Assembly (NCBI GenBank): GCA_037013495.1
Contig: CM072810.1
Location: 59,196,843-59,260,842, forward strand
Direction: 5' to 3'
DNA: 64,000 bases
Source of the DNA: Hippophae tibetana
Taxonomy: Eukaryota; Streptophyta; Magnoliopsida; Rosales; Elaeagnaceae
Both the position numbers and the translations under genes were made by a program. The notes under the pieces are model-generated. The model saw only the letters and a program-made list of their open reading frames with translations, did no database searches and was not told the DNA's origin. Below are positions 1 through 12,100 of this stretch, one piece after another (the stretch's first letter is position 1; each line of letters starts with the position of its first letter).

Positions 1-48
1 CTAACAATTTTCACATGTTAGTGAGATAAGAAAAATAGATATATATGA

Positions 49-80
<32 letters not shown>

Positions 81-859
81 TAAGTGGCTTTTGAAATGAG
101 ATAAAAATATATATTTGAAGCTCAAAGGGATATACTATGGATAAAGCATGTGAAGGTAGATAGAAAGGCTCAAACGATCCAAAGATGGCCTAAATCATTT
201 TCTTAGTTAAATGTTATCTATAATTTCGCCTAGAGAGAAAATCAAACAAATTCTAAGAATTGTGATGCCACAAATATCAATCGAATTCCATACTCACATA
301 AACCTTCTCTAAATTATCATAGCAACTCAAAGATCAAGACTTGTGCTCATGAAAATTTATTCTTGTAAAAATGAAACATACGTAAAAATTATTTTATAAC
401 TTAGACAATATTCAAATGTTTCAAGGAGATATGCATCATTTAAACCGAAGAAATAAAAATAAATCACCATTAAACGCATAATATCTTCTAATGTTTCGAT
501 CAACCCAACAAACAAAGCTAGACAAGCAACAATATCAAGCAATATTTCAAATAAGTTTAATCTCTACACCCCCAAACTTAATATACACATTGTCCCCAAT
601 GTGTGGAAATTAAAGAACAAAGGAGATGTGTTAAAAGAAACTTCCCTGAATAATGAGTTGGCTTGTGAGATTGATATCCAAAAATCATTTTACCTCCTTC
701 GATTTGCACCTATCAAAACAAAATAACAGAATGAAGAAATATGCAACTGATACATGTTCTAAAATACAATAAATAAATAAATAAAAACTACAACACATGG
801 GTTGCCTCCCAAGAAGCGCTTGATTTAGAGTCATTGGCTTGACTACCTTTTTCCTTGCT
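1..859 (-). other. non-coding 3' region of the gypsy element
   Basis: No coding region is supported. An (AC)n(AT)n microsatellite lies near 50-80. The stretch around 790-850 is the segment just downstream of integrase; a related sequence occurs near 20864-20930 in the second gypsy element. On the minus strand there is a G-rich, polypurine-like run near 560-575. No copy of the 5' LTR start was found here, so the 3' LTR should lie outside the window. Confidence 0.55.
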
Positions 860-1681
860 TCAGGTTGGGTCATATAACAATATGGTTGGCTTTTGATGAT
901 CAACGTCACCTCCACAACAAGGTTTTAGTTTTTGCCCATTCACTTGGAGATTCCTACGTGATTTTTCATCTTTAATCTTAACAGTACCGTATGGATGCAT
1001 TTTGGAAATAGTGAAAGGACCTGACCACATTGATTTTAGTTTCTCTGGGAAGAATTTCAACTGATACTTAAAGAGCAAAACTTTTTGTCTTTGTTTAGAA
1101 TGTCGATGTAATAACTTATTGTCATGCCATCTCTTCGTCTTCTCTTTATAGAGCTTAACATTTTTATATGCTTGTAGACGGAACTGATCCATCTCCTTGA
1201 TTGGTAGACAACGCTTTTCGCAAGCGGCTCTTAAGTCCTTATTCAGATTCACAGGAGAAATTGTAGAGGAATCAATAGTAGAGTTTTTTGTAGACCTACT
1301 ATCAACTAACTCATTTACTCTATAACAAGTGTCAGGATCACCTAGAAATTTCATAGCTTTAAACACTTTGAAAGTTACCTCTTGGTCTTGAACTCTCATA
1401 GTGAGTCCCCTTTTTTGAACATCAATTAAAGTCCTACCAGTTGCTAAAAATGGTCTCCCTAGAATAATAGGGATCTCTTTATCTTCCTCCATGTCAAGAA
1501 TTATGAAATCTGTAGGAAAGATAAACTTGTCTACCTTGACAAGCACATCCTCTATAATGCCTCTTGGGTGTTTCAAAGACCTATATGCAAGTTGAAGAGT
1601 TACAGTGGTCGGTTGTGCTTCTCCTAATCCAAGTCTCTGATAGATGGAAAGTGGCATCAAATTAATGCTTGCACCCAGATC
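860..1681 (-). pseudogene. gypsy protease fused in frame to integrase C-terminus (RT, RNase H and integrase core missing)
   Basis: About 265 codons are open. The first part is the retropepsin domain: the D-L-G-A-S catalytic motif lies just upstream of [13 protein letters not shown], followed by the flap and the [10 protein letters not shown] motif. After a linker rich in Ser, Thr and Asn the frame runs straight into the end of a gypsy integrase ([17 protein letters not shown], then WSGPFTISK and [11 protein letters not shown]). Reverse transcriptase, RNase H and the zinc-binding and catalytic parts of integrase, normally roughly a thousand residues, are absent, yet the frame stays open across the joint near 1200-1290. 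The residue immediately before the catalytic Asp is a stop codon at about 1681-1683, probably a mutated Cys codon. The family assignment is firm; an in-frame internal deletion is the simplest reading. Confidence 0.8.
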
Positions 1682-3362
1682 TCACAGAGCTCTACCAAAG
1701 AATTTCTCACTAATAGTACAAGGAATGGTGAAACTTCCTGGATCTTTAAGCTTAGGTGGTAGCTTCTTCTGAAGGATGGCGCTACATTCCTCTATGAGAG
1801 CAACGGTCTCAAAATCACCTAACCTTCTCTTTTTAGACAAGATGTCCTTCATAAATTTCACATAGCTAGGCATTTGCTCCAAGGCATCAGCAAAAGGAAT
1901 GTTGATATAAAGCTTTTTAAAAACTTCAAGAAATTTGGAGAATTTCTTATCAAGCTTTTGCTTATGGAAGCGTTGAGGAAATGGAATTGGTGGATTATAC
2001 GGCTTGAGACTTTCTAAAATTGGTTTCATCATGGGTTTTGTTGAATTTCATTTTCTTCAGCTCTTTCTTCTCCACAATCTTGTTTTTCTGGGCCAAAAGC
2101 TTCCACATTAGGGATTGGCAAAGAAATAGGCTTAGGTATTTATTTTAACTCTTTTCCACTTCTGAGTGTAATTGCCTTACAATGCTCTTTTCCTCCCCTA
2201 TAAGGATTAGTTTCAATATCACTCAGCAAAGCTTCATGAGGGTGGTTGTTGACAGTAGTAGCAAGTTTCCCCAATTGAACTTCAAGATTTCTGATGGAAG
2301 CTGCTTGATTATGAAGAATAGTCTCATTATTGGCCATGTATCAAGCAAACATATCTTCCAATGATGGCTTCTTTTCTTGTGGTGGAGCGTGGTTATGAAA
2401 TGCCTGAGGATATGTGGGCTTTATAGAAGATGATGGTCCCTTATTGTTACTCCAGAATAAATTAGGATGATTCTTCCACCCTGGATTGTAAGTGTTAGCA
2501 TACGGATTGTTTTGATTGTTTTGATTCCTATTATAATTGGAAACAAAATTGACAGATTCAGAGTTGTGAGGATATCTCTCACTGGCATGATTTTCATTAC
2601 AAATTTCACACAAAAGGGCTTTGAATAGAATGCACACCCAAAATATCCATCTTTTTTACCAAAGTGGATACTTGTGCAATTAAAGCGGTCATAGCATCAA
2701 TCTCGTGAATTCCAGCCGCTCTATTAGGCATCATCCTCTCTGATGGCCACTCGTAGCTATTGGAAGCCATTTCCTCTAATAAGTTGTAGGCTTCGTCAAT
2801 TGATTTTCCCATTAGAGCACCACCTACTGCAGCATCAATCATGTTTCTAGTTTGACCCATCAAACTATTATAAAATGTTTGAACTTGAAGCCACTTCGAT
2901 AAACCGTGGTGAGGCTGAGTTGTGATTCAAACTGCATAAAAGTTGTGATTTCATTCCTCATTCTTGCAGTCTTTGCCGGTGGAAAATATTTGGCTAAAAT
3001 ATTTTGAGCCAATTCCTCCCAAGTAGTGATAGAACCACATGGTAATGAATTCAACCAACTCTTTGCCTTATCCCTAAGTGAAAAAGGAAATAGTCTCAAC
3101 CGAATAGCATCATCAGTGACTCCATTATTCCTAAAGGTGTCACAAATCTCTAAAAAATTTCTATATGGGAGTTTGGATCATTGTGGGGTAAACCACTAAA
3201 TTGCACTGATGTTTGAATCACATGAATGATTGCAAGCTTAATTTCAAAATTATTGGCTTGAATTAATGGTCTTCTAATGCTTGCATGAATGCCACCAACC
3301 ATAGGCAGTCCATAATCTCTTAAAGATCTTGGTTCCTCCACTTCAGGAATTTCCTCATCCAT
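1682..3362 (-). pseudogene. gypsy gag, decayed
   Basis: This is read in pieces on the minus strand: 3362-3150 (N-terminal part, RSLRDYGLPMVGG), 3099-2860 (capsid part, KAKSWLNSLPCGSITTWEEL), 2863-2606 (DEAYNLLEEMASNSYEWPSE), 2637-2341 (nucleocapsid), 2337-2140 (VQLGKLATTVNNHP, AITLRSGKEL) and 2032-1682 (the linker into protease, PPIPFPQRF and EQMPSYVKFMKDILSKKR). These are the usual blocks of Athila-like plant gag in the usual order. The zinc knuckle reads CEICNENHASERYP, where the last zinc-binding Cys has become Tyr. At least four frame changes or stops break the gene. It once made the structural and RNA-packaging protein of the element. Confidence 0.8.
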
Positions 3363-3674
3363 AATTAGATGTTTTGATGTTTCTTGTTTTTTATTTTTTT
3401 CTTGTTTATTATTATTTTTTTAATTTTAAAATAGTTCTCTCAATTTCTAGATCTAACGGAACTATGTCAACATTTCTTATGCGTCGCATACACCGTCCCA
3501 CTCTATCTAGAAATCTGAAAAATAAATCTAATACAATAAAAATGAAAATAAAAAAAATAAAAACATAAATAAACACACAAATCTAAGCAAATAACAGTAA
3601 GCAATAAAACAAAATATTTTTTTAACTAAAATCAAATTAATTGGTATTAATATCAACAAAAATTAGTAAACAAA

Positions 3675-3694
3675 TCCCAAACAACGGTACCAAA
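3675..3694 (-). promoter_or_regulatory. gypsy primer-binding site, tRNA-Asp type
   Basis: On the minus strand just after the 5' LTR the sequence reads TTGGTACCGTTGTTTGGGA. This is a decayed form of the TGGCGCCGTTGCCGGGGA site that plant Athila-like elements use to pair with tRNA-Asp for first-strand synthesis. Its position, a few bases inside the LTR end, fits. Confidence 0.6.
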
Positions 3695-3698
3695 AACT

Positions 3699-4548
3699 TG
3701 TTGTCTCTTTTGAAGAACATAAAATCGTGCAAGTATACACGGTCACAAGTAATAATATGATAAGTAAAATATCGTTCCCACAGAGATTTGTTACTAGCTT
3801 TCATTAATTACTAAAATTATTTAAATTTGATTTTATCCAAACAATCAATAATTTGATGCAGTTTGACTTAAATAATTTTTTTAATAGTTTGTAAGAAAAT
3901 TCTAGGATTGCAATTTCACCAAATTAATCCACTTGAACATTTTATTTTCTCTTGATTTATGTTATCATATTTTAAGTTGTTAACCAAGAACTCCTAATTT
4001 ATCCATATATCTCTTTCGAGCTCCATACAGACACATCTCGCTAAAATAATTCACTATATTCCTATGAGAATTAAATTCAACCAGATTTATTAAGTTCTAA
4101 GTTCTCAAGAAGTTACACATATAATAAAAGTATATTCCTATCCCTTATATATATACGTTATTTTTACAACGCCCAACACACACCGTTCGATCATCCAATC
4201 AACGGTCAAGATTGGGCGCATGTGAATGTCGCGAGTGGCTCTTCTCCTGCGTAGAAATTTAACTTTTATTAATTACATTTTGGCCCATAAATTTAATTTA
4301 AATTAATTTCTAATTTTTTGATATTTGCAATTTAACCCATTCTTAATTTCAAATTAAATTGTAATCTTTTTATAATTGCAATTAAGCCCTTTTTTTATTA
4401 AAATTTATTAATTTACTTGAAAATATATTTATTAAAAACTAATACTAAATATTAATTTAATTAATTTAAAAATTAACTAAAAATGTAAAGAACTAGCAAT
4501 TATAATTAATAAAATAGACGTAAATCACTATATAAAATACAGTTATCA
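3699..4548 (-). repeat. 5' LTR of gypsy element (about 850 bp)
   Basis: On the minus strand it starts TGATAACTG and ends near GAGACAACA. The U5 end carries the phrase 'tctgtgggaacgat' followed by a GTATACTTGCACG-like stretch, shared with other plant gypsy LTRs and seen again near 62893-62960 and near 46405-46480. The right boundary (4548) is sharp because copia coding sequence begins at once. The left boundary is set by the primer-binding site and could be off by a few bases. Confidence 0.65.
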
Positions 4549-6694
4549 GGCAATTAAATATGTGTTTGTTGGTTATGAAGGTTACTAGAAAGGTACAAGT
4601 GCTTCCATCCATCGACCAAAAAGTATTATGTTACAATGGATGTTACCTTTTTTAAGGACATGAGTTATTTTTCCTCACCTGATACTACTCGTCAAGGGGA
4701 GAATACATATTTCGAAGAACTGTATCATGGTGAGGGGGAGGAATTAGAAGAATCACCAACTGATGTTTCGATGGGACCAAATGAGATTCCTAATCCATTG
4801 AGTCCAGTCATTGAAGAAGCAGATGCTCCAAGTATCCAAGCACCAAATTCGCTTACAATAAAGGAAATTGAAGACACAACTTTTCCCTCGAGCATCACTC
4901 CTACCCCTGATCAACAATTCCCTGGTATTGAAGGTCACTCATATGAGGTATGTACACCCACTGATACTAATAGCATTGAGTCTAATGTTGGACAGTATGT
5001 GTTACCAAATAGGTCTGCTTAGATCAACCAGCCAAAAGGTATGAACCAAATATTCATGCAAAATCAAAATACCCAGTAGCCAACTACATGTCCATAAAAG
5101 ATTATCTAAATCATATAAATCATTTGTGAATCAAATATCTGTTGTATCAGTACCTAACAAAGTGCAGGATATGTTGGGAGATCCAATATTGAGAAAGGCA
5201 ATGGCTGAAGAGATGGAGGTGTTACACAAGAACGATAATTGGCAACTTGTGCCTCCACCACAAGGAAAAAAATGTAATTGGTTTCCGATGGGTGTTTACT
5301 GTAAAACATAATGGTGATGGATATGTAAATCGGTATAAAGCCCGTCTTCTAACAAAAGGGTTCACTCAAACATATGGTGTAGACTACGATGAGACTTTTG
5401 CTCCTATTGTCAAAATGAATACTATTCGAGTTCTGCTCTCACTTGTTGCTAACTTAAACTGGTCACTTCGGCAGTTTGATGTCAAGAATGTGTTTCTACA
5501 TGGAGAATTAGCCGAGGAGGTGTACATGAGTCTTCCACCTGGGTATGTAGCTGATTCTCCTGGTAATTTTGTATGCAAATTGAGGAAGTCTTTGTATGGT
5601 CTCAAGCAATCCCCTCGATCATGGTTTGGAAGGTTTTCACAGTTCATGTAGAAGGTTGGTTACAAACATAGTAATTCAGACCACACTTTTTTTCTCAAAC
5701 ATCAACGAGGAAAGGTAACAACCCTAATCATTTATGTTGATGATATGGTAATCACTAGTGATGATACTGTTGAGATGGATAAATTACAAAGACAACTAGC
5801 TTCTAAATTTGAGATGAAGGACTTAGGTGAACTAAAGTAATTCTTAGGAATTGAGGTAGCTAGAGGGAGAGAAGGAATATATCTATGTCAGAGGAAGTAC
5901 ATTATTGATCTACTAACAGAGACAGGTATGTTGGATTGCAAACCTATTGACACTCCTATTAAGCAAAACCATTGTTTAGCAGAGTATCCAGACCAGATAC
6001 CAACTGATCGAGCTCGCTATTAGAGATTGGTTAGGCGTTTGATTTACTTGGCTCATACTAGACCTGATGTTGCATATGCAGTAAGTGTGGTGAGTCAGTT
6101 CATGCATAATCCAAGTGAGAACCACATGAATGTTGTTTTGAGAATTTTAAGGTATTTAAAATCGGCTCCAGGAAGAGGAGTAATGTTCTCTAAACACAAA
6201 AATCCTCTTGAAGTCTGTGGCTTCACAGATGCAGATTGTGCAGGAAGTATTACATATAGAAAGTCAACATCGGGTTATTTCACCTTTGTGGGAGGTAATT
6301 TGGTTACATGAAAAAGTAAGAAGCAGAAAGTGGTGGCACGATCTAGTGTTGAGGCTGAGTATAAAGGTATGGAACATGGGGTTTGTGAATTACTGTGGAT
6401 AAGAACTTTGTTATTTGATTTTTGGGGTTTCGAACTCAAAAATATTATGCAGTTGTAATGCGACAATCGGGCAGCCATTGATATATCACAAAATCCAATA
6501 CAACATGATCGCACTAAGCATGTAAAGGTTGATCGTCATTTTATAAAAGAGAAGCTAGATGCTAAACTTATTAGTTTTCCTTTTGTTTTCACTGAAAAGC
6601 AACTTACAGATATGCTTACCAAAGGAGTTTCCAAGAAGACATTATACGACTCACTAAGCAAGTTGGACATGATCGATATCTATGCTCCAACTTG
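4549..6694 (+). pseudogene. Ty1/copia pol, 3' half (integrase end, RT, RNase H)
   Basis: The sequence opens inside the integrase C-terminal region (CVFVGYEGY-like, 4556 onward), continues through an acidic linker (open 4636-5022), then reverse transcriptase (palm motif IYVDDMVI near 5735) and RNase H (FTDADCAG near 6222; a CDNRAAIDISQNP-like segment near 6460). The RT start is in a different frame (5126-5311) from the remainder (from 5247); the shift coincides with a run of A residues near 5266. After that a single frame carries in-frame stops near 5649, 5838, 6021, 6309 and 6456. It ends with a short tail just before the polypurine tract. The 5' half (gag, protease, most of integrase) is missing, cut by the adjacent gypsy LTR. 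Confidence 0.85.
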
Positions 6695-6875
6695 AGAGGG
6701 AGTGCTAATAAGTCATCATTAGTTGTATATTAGTTGTATGCAACTAATATACTTTTCCTAAAATCACTTTTCCTAAAATCATATTCTTATTTTTTGTATA
6801 TATATCTGTAATATTATTGTTCATTGTATTAGTAGTGTAAATATATATATTTCATTATATTCAAATATACTAACA
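6691..6875 (+). repeat. copia polypurine tract and 3' LTR (about 173 bp)
   Basis: The tract TTGAGAGGGAG directly follows the pol stop, and the LTR should begin at TGCTAATAAG (6703). The likely end is CTAACA at 6875. Inside are a perfect 11-bp inverted repeat with a 4-nt loop (6726-6736 / 6741-6751) and a 16-bp direct duplication (near 6751-6780). No 5' LTR is present, so the right boundary is inferred only from the TG...CA rule. Confidence 0.55.
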
Positions 6876-8609
6876 TGAATTTAATTTTTTATTTATTTAT
6901 ATAATATTGATATTCACTTGATTAAGAAAACTTATATCATTGGTGAACATATAAATGAAAAGAGAGAATTAGGAGAAAAAATATAGAGATGAAAAATTTA
7001 CAATGAAAAAAAAAACTAACAAGAAGTTATCAAAGCTGCAATAAACATCATATATATATATATATATATCCTTTCAATTGATGAATAGTGATAATGTATA
7101 CATACTATTGTATTATGTTATTTTCAGCTTGAATGTTCAATTGACTGAAAAAGATAAAGAAACAAGAGCTTTAAGTTTAAATAAAACAAATGTTACTTTG
7201 TTATTTTATTTCAGAAAAATAAATGCAAAATTAGGGATAAAATAACAATCATAGTTACATGAAAGAAAATATAAATGAATACTATTTACCTTCTAAAAAA
7301 TATTGTATTTTATGTATTCTTATCATTACTCTTATATTTTATTTGTTGGATTCTCCTCATGTAACTCTTCGTATTCAAAGAAATATGAAAAGACAAAAAA
7401 AAAAAAAAAAACTCTTAAAACACGTTTGAGAAAATGGAAGAGATATGTATTTGATGTGTGTGCAGCAAAAGGTAACACAGTGACCAACGTAAAGAGAGTG
7501 CTGCAGAGTACAAGCCGAGAAAAGAAAAGAGAGAATAAAATAATGTGAGTATTAAGAGCCGAAAACAATTTCAATTCAATTGGGCTTATAAGTTTAGAGA
7601 TTTGTTCACCTATTCAACTTCTATTTTTTTTATAGGTTTAGAGTTTAAAAACTATTATATTGTTGTGATATCAAAAGTTCTATCATATTTAATAAGATAT
7701 AAAACTCTATTTGTATCTCCTCGTTTCTTATAACTACATTAATTATAAGAAAACGTAACACACTTTGAATCACCAACGGTTTGTTATTATTATTTTTTTA
7801 TTTCAATTTTTTTTATACAGAGTCTAATTCACTACTTGGCAAATTAAATTTATTAGATTAGATATTTAAAACAATAATGTTGAAGTTATAGTGGTTTAAT
7901 TATTAAATGATTGGCATGTTTGTAATATTTGTAAGGTACGGATAATTTTGTATTTTCTTTTTGAAGTGCAAACTTGCTCTTTTATAGTATATCTAGGAGT
8001 ATTATTTGTTGCTCTTGAATTATAATTTCAATAAATCAAATTGTTTTATCCATTTATTTTTTATTGGGTATTTGTTTTTTTTCAAAGAAAAATTTATACT
8101 AATCTTGAATTTCATTAACCTAGAATTTCACGTCATCACATACCACGTAATCTAAAAGTATTAAATAATTTCTCTAAATATAAATACTAATTATGGTGTG
8201 ACATGTGTTAAAATTTCTTTATTTTCTATTTTCTAAGTTATTTTAGCACTTATTATATCATAATTAATATGATTTAACATTACTCTTATATTTTATTTAT
8301 CCTCTTTATGTTTTTATCTAAATAGAATCTTTATATTTGAAATGGGAATTTTGCAACTTGAATGTATACTATTAATTAATATGATTACAAAATGTAATTA
8401 ATTTTATGTATTTTACCATTACTCTTATATTTTATTTAGCCTCTTTATGTTTCTATCTAAATAGAATCTTTATATATGAAATGGGATTTCTGCAACTTGA
8501 ATGTATACTATTTTCTAGAGTTTTTGGCACCAAATTCCGAACAAATACACGTATATCTATATGTAAGCTATAGTGTGTAGAAAGCAATTACATTAATAAA
8601 TATTTTATG
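6876..8609. other. intergenic AT-rich sequence
   Basis: No credible gene is seen. It holds a short (TA)n tract (about 7050-7070), a poly-A run (about 7395-7411) and three copies of a repeat described separately. The small open frames at 7303-7574 and 7545-7733 have plain AT-rich composition and no recognisable domain. Confidence 0.5.
8278..8512. repeat. imperfect direct duplication of about 95 bp
   Basis: Unit 1 is 8278-8372 and unit 2 is 8417-8512. Both begin CATTACTCTTATATTTTATT and end GCAACTTGAATGTATACTAT, with a handful of differences. The opening 20 bp plus some upstream sequence also occur near 7300-7345, so this looks like a remnant of a dispersed repeat rather than a simple local duplication. 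Confidence 0.7.
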
Positions 8610-8614
8610 CATAT

Positions 8615-8819
8615 TGTAAGAATTGTATTTATTGATGATGAATAAACGAATGTTTACAACCTATTTATACAAAAAAAGAGTAAAATTGTAATAATTAAAA
8701 ATAAACACAATTATAGAGAGGCATGTTCTTGGACAACCTATCCTTCCCCACCAACAGCTTGGTGGTTGCTTCCAGCTGGTGTGTTGGTTGTCACCAGCTG
8801 GATATCATGTTCTTTAACA
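8615..8819 (-). repeat. copia 3' LTR, 205 bp
   Basis: It runs TG...CA (TGTAAGAATTG to CTTTAACA as read on plus), preceded by CATAT and followed by the complement of the polypurine tract (TTCCCCCTCAAG). On the minus strand it contains a TATAAATAGG box (complement near 8661-8672). Confidence 0.95.
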
Positions 8820-11800
8820 TTCCCCCTCAAGTTAGAATATATGTTAATTATTCCTAACTTGTTAAGTAAGCTTGAGAACTGTGAAAAACTCAGGGATTTG
8901 GTAAATATATCTGTTGGTTGCTCTAATGTAAAGATATGATAAGTTTTGATCATTCCAGCTTGAATATTTTCTCTTACTAGATGGCAATCGATCTCTATGT
9001 GTTTGGTTCGCTCATGAAACACTGGATTTGATGCAATGTGAAGAGCTGCTTGATTGTCACAATATAACTTGGTTGGTTGGGAGTGTTTGATACCCAAATC
9101 ATCCAGAATATATCGTAACTAGGTTACTTCGTAACATGCTGCTGCCATAGAGCGATATTCTGCTTCTGCACTTGATCGTGAGACTGTATTTTGTTTCTTA
9201 GTCTTCCAAGAAATTAGCGAGTTTCCAAGAAACATACAATATCCTGTGGTTGATCGTCTTGTATCTGTACATTTTGCCCAATCTGCATCACAAAAAGCAT
9301 TTAGTTGTAATGAACTAGTTGCTGAGAAAAAGAGACCTTGCCCTGGTGTGTTCTTGACATATCGTAGCACTCGTTGAGCTGCTTCCAAATGTGGTTGTCG
9401 TGGTTTATCCATATATTAACTGAGAATGTGCACGACATACACTAAGTCGGGCCTTGTGATGGTCAAGTATATTAATCTCCCAACAAGTCTTCGATAGGAT
9501 GTGGGATTACTGATGAATTCCCCTTCAACCTTGTTGAGGGATAAATTTTGTTCCATAGGTGAATTAGCAGATTTGGCACCAAGATAACCCATGTCCTCCA
9601 ATATTTCAAGTGCGTACTTGCATTGTGACATAACAATTCCCTTCCTGGAACGTGAAACTTCTATGCCCAAAAAATACTTTAATTCACCGAGATCTTTAAG
9701 CTTGAATTGTTTCATGAGGTGATTCTTAGTTTCTTCAATGTCTTGTATATTGTTTCCTGTTATGATTATATCATCTACATAGACAAGGAGGGCAGAGAAG
9801 CAATTACCACGGGTTCAGACGAACAGTGAGTGATCATACTTGGATTGGTTAAAACCAACTAGCTTAAGTGTTGTTGATAGCTTGATGAACCACTGTCGTG
9901 AGGCTTGTTTGAGTCCATACAAAGATTTATGTAGCTTACATACTCGTGTTTCCCCCTTTCGTCCGAATCCAGGTGGAAGGGACATGTAAACATCTTCATG
10001 AAGATCACCATAGAGAAAAGCATTGTTGACATCGAGTTGTCGAAGATGCTAATTTTGAATAGTAGCAACGGCAAGGAGAAGCCGAACAGTGACAAGTTTG
10101 GCTACTGGTGCAAAAGTTTCTTGGTAGTCAAAACCTTCAATCTGACTGTATCCTTTGGCCACTAATCGAGCCTTGTATCCTTCCACAGAACCATCAGGAT
10201 TATACTTGATTTTGTAGACCCATTTACAACCAACTGGTTTCTTGTTTGGAGGAAGCTGTTGAAGCGTCCAAGTGCCATTAGTTTCAAGAGCATCCAGTTC
10301 TTGTTTCATGGCAAGCCACCATTTTGGATCATTGAAAGCTTCAGCAAAAGTGGTTGATTTCCTGAGAATGGAAATAGAAGTAGCAAAAGCATGATGTGCA
10401 GGTGATAATTGGTCATAGGTAAGTACATGAGATAAAGAATGAGAAGTACCTTTGTCTTTGGACGATGCTGAGTGAGACGAAGGGAATGACCGAGAAGGTA
10501 GGGAAGCTTCTACATGATATTTTTGAAGGTAACTAGGAACATTGGTGGATCGACGAAGCCTATGTGTGACTGGTGTTGGAGGAATTATGTGTGGTGGAGA
10601 AGTTGACGATGATGTTTCTGGAGATGAATTTTGAAGATGAAGAGTGTCTGAGTTGATTGTTGGAAGGACAGATGATGTATGATCAAGTGATATATTTGGA
10701 TTGGTTGATTGACGAATGTTGGGTAGGTCATCATAAATAGTATCTTCTGATGGAGGAAATAGAGTTGGAGTGTTGACAGTGGAAGTGAAATAAGGAAATA
10801 CATGTTCATGAAAGATAACATCACGAGACACTAAAGTCTTGTTTGTTTCCAGATTGTAGACACGATAACCTTTGATCCCAGATGGATACCCAATGAATAT
10901 GCATTTATGTGACCTAGCATCAAACTTGGTAAGTCGATCATGATGTGTAGAGACAAAGCAAAGGGAACCAAAAACACGAAGGTGTTCATACCTAGGAGTT
11001 TTGTGAAAAAGGACTTCAAATGGTGTTTTACCCTTGAGAACAGGTGTTGGAGTACGATTTATGAGGCATGTGGCTGTAAGAATGGCATCTCCCCAGAATT
11101 TTTTAGGAAGATTGGCTTGGAAGAGCAATGAACGAGCGACATTGAGAAGATGACGGTGTTTACGTTCAGCAACACCATTTTGTTGAGGGGTAGAGACACA
11201 ACTAGTTTGATGAAGGATTCCTTTGGTAGAAAACAACTGGGTCATAGAGAATTCTGGTCCATTGTCACTACGAATGACTTTAACTCTGGATGAAAATTGT
11301 GTTTCAACAAGATTGATGAAGGTGGTAAGAAATGTGTGTGTATCAAATTTAGTATGTAAGAGATAGACCCATGTGCATCTTGAGTAGTCATCAACAATAG
11401 TGAGAAAATAACGTGCTCCATTAAGTGTTGGAATGTGATAACCATCCCAAATATCAACATGAATCATTTCAAAAGGTGATTTTGTATTGATGGAACTTAA
11501 AGGAAATGGATTACATGTTTTCTTAGCTAATGGACAAATAGAACAATCACTAATGGAACAAAAAGGTGTGTTGATGAAAAGAGAAATTACACGCAAACTT
11601 TTATTAGATAAATGACCAAGTCGTTGATGCCATAGATGAGAGTTGGTGGAAGCAGTGTTTGAAACAAAGAAACATCCAACCTTTTCAGAAATAGTCAGGT
11701 AATAGAGTCCTGCTTTCTCAGTTCCCATCCAAATCGTCTTCCCTGAGCATTTGTCCTGAACAAAGCACATACTATTAGTGAAGGTGACATGGAAAAATGA

Positions 11801-12100
11801 GGTTTGAGTTAGTTTGGCTACTGAAACTAAGTTTAATTTGAAGGAGGGAACACACAAGACATTATGGAGTATGAAATTATTTGAGAAATGCACAGTGCCA
11901 ATATGTGTGACACGGGCAAGAGAATGATCAGGTAAATGCACATGCCGATTAGTGACTGGAATGCTGGAGCTCATAAGGTTTTGGGAACAGACCATGTGAT
12001 CAGTTGCCCCTGTATCAAAAATCCAACGAGTTTCTGAATGGAAAACAGTTGCACATAATGTGTTACCTGAAGAAGTAGTCACTTGATTTTCCATGCTACC
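8738..12100 (-). pseudogene. copia pol polyprotein with four in-frame stops
   Basis: From the Met at 12094 one frame runs the length of pol. Protease: WIFDTGATDHM, with the active-site Asp at residue 27. Integrase zinc region: HLWHQRLGH ... CSICPLAKKTC (residues 153-194). Integrase core: Asp-214 (HVDIWD), Asp-277 (RSDNG) and Glu-310 (NGVAER). RT starts near WWLAMKQELDALE; RNase H is at 9412-8880 ([32 protein letters not shown]). The frame is broken only by stops at 10049-10051, 9815-9817, 9416-9418 and 9119-9121. The RT palm (LVYVDDIIITGN) lies between the second and third. The last open stretch runs past the polypurine tract into the 3' LTR before stopping at 8738. Dead, but lightly damaged. 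Confidence 0.92.

Larger units (their letters stand above)
1..4548 (-). mobile_element. Ty3/gypsy retrotransposon, Athila-like, 5' LTR plus internal region
   Basis: Reading on the minus strand, the order is 5' LTR (4548-3699), primer-binding site, gag, aspartic protease, the C-terminal tail of integrase, then a non-coding 3' region running off the left edge. The gag, protease ([11 protein letters not shown]) and integrase-tail ([14 protein letters not shown]) motifs are those of plant Ty3/gypsy elements of the Athila/Tat type. The LTR begins TGATAA on the minus strand. The 3' LTR is not in the window, so only one end is seen. Many stops and frameshifts show it is dead. It abuts the truncated copia fragment that starts at 4549, so it probably inserted into that copia; the target duplication cannot be tested because the other end is missing. 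Confidence 0.85.
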
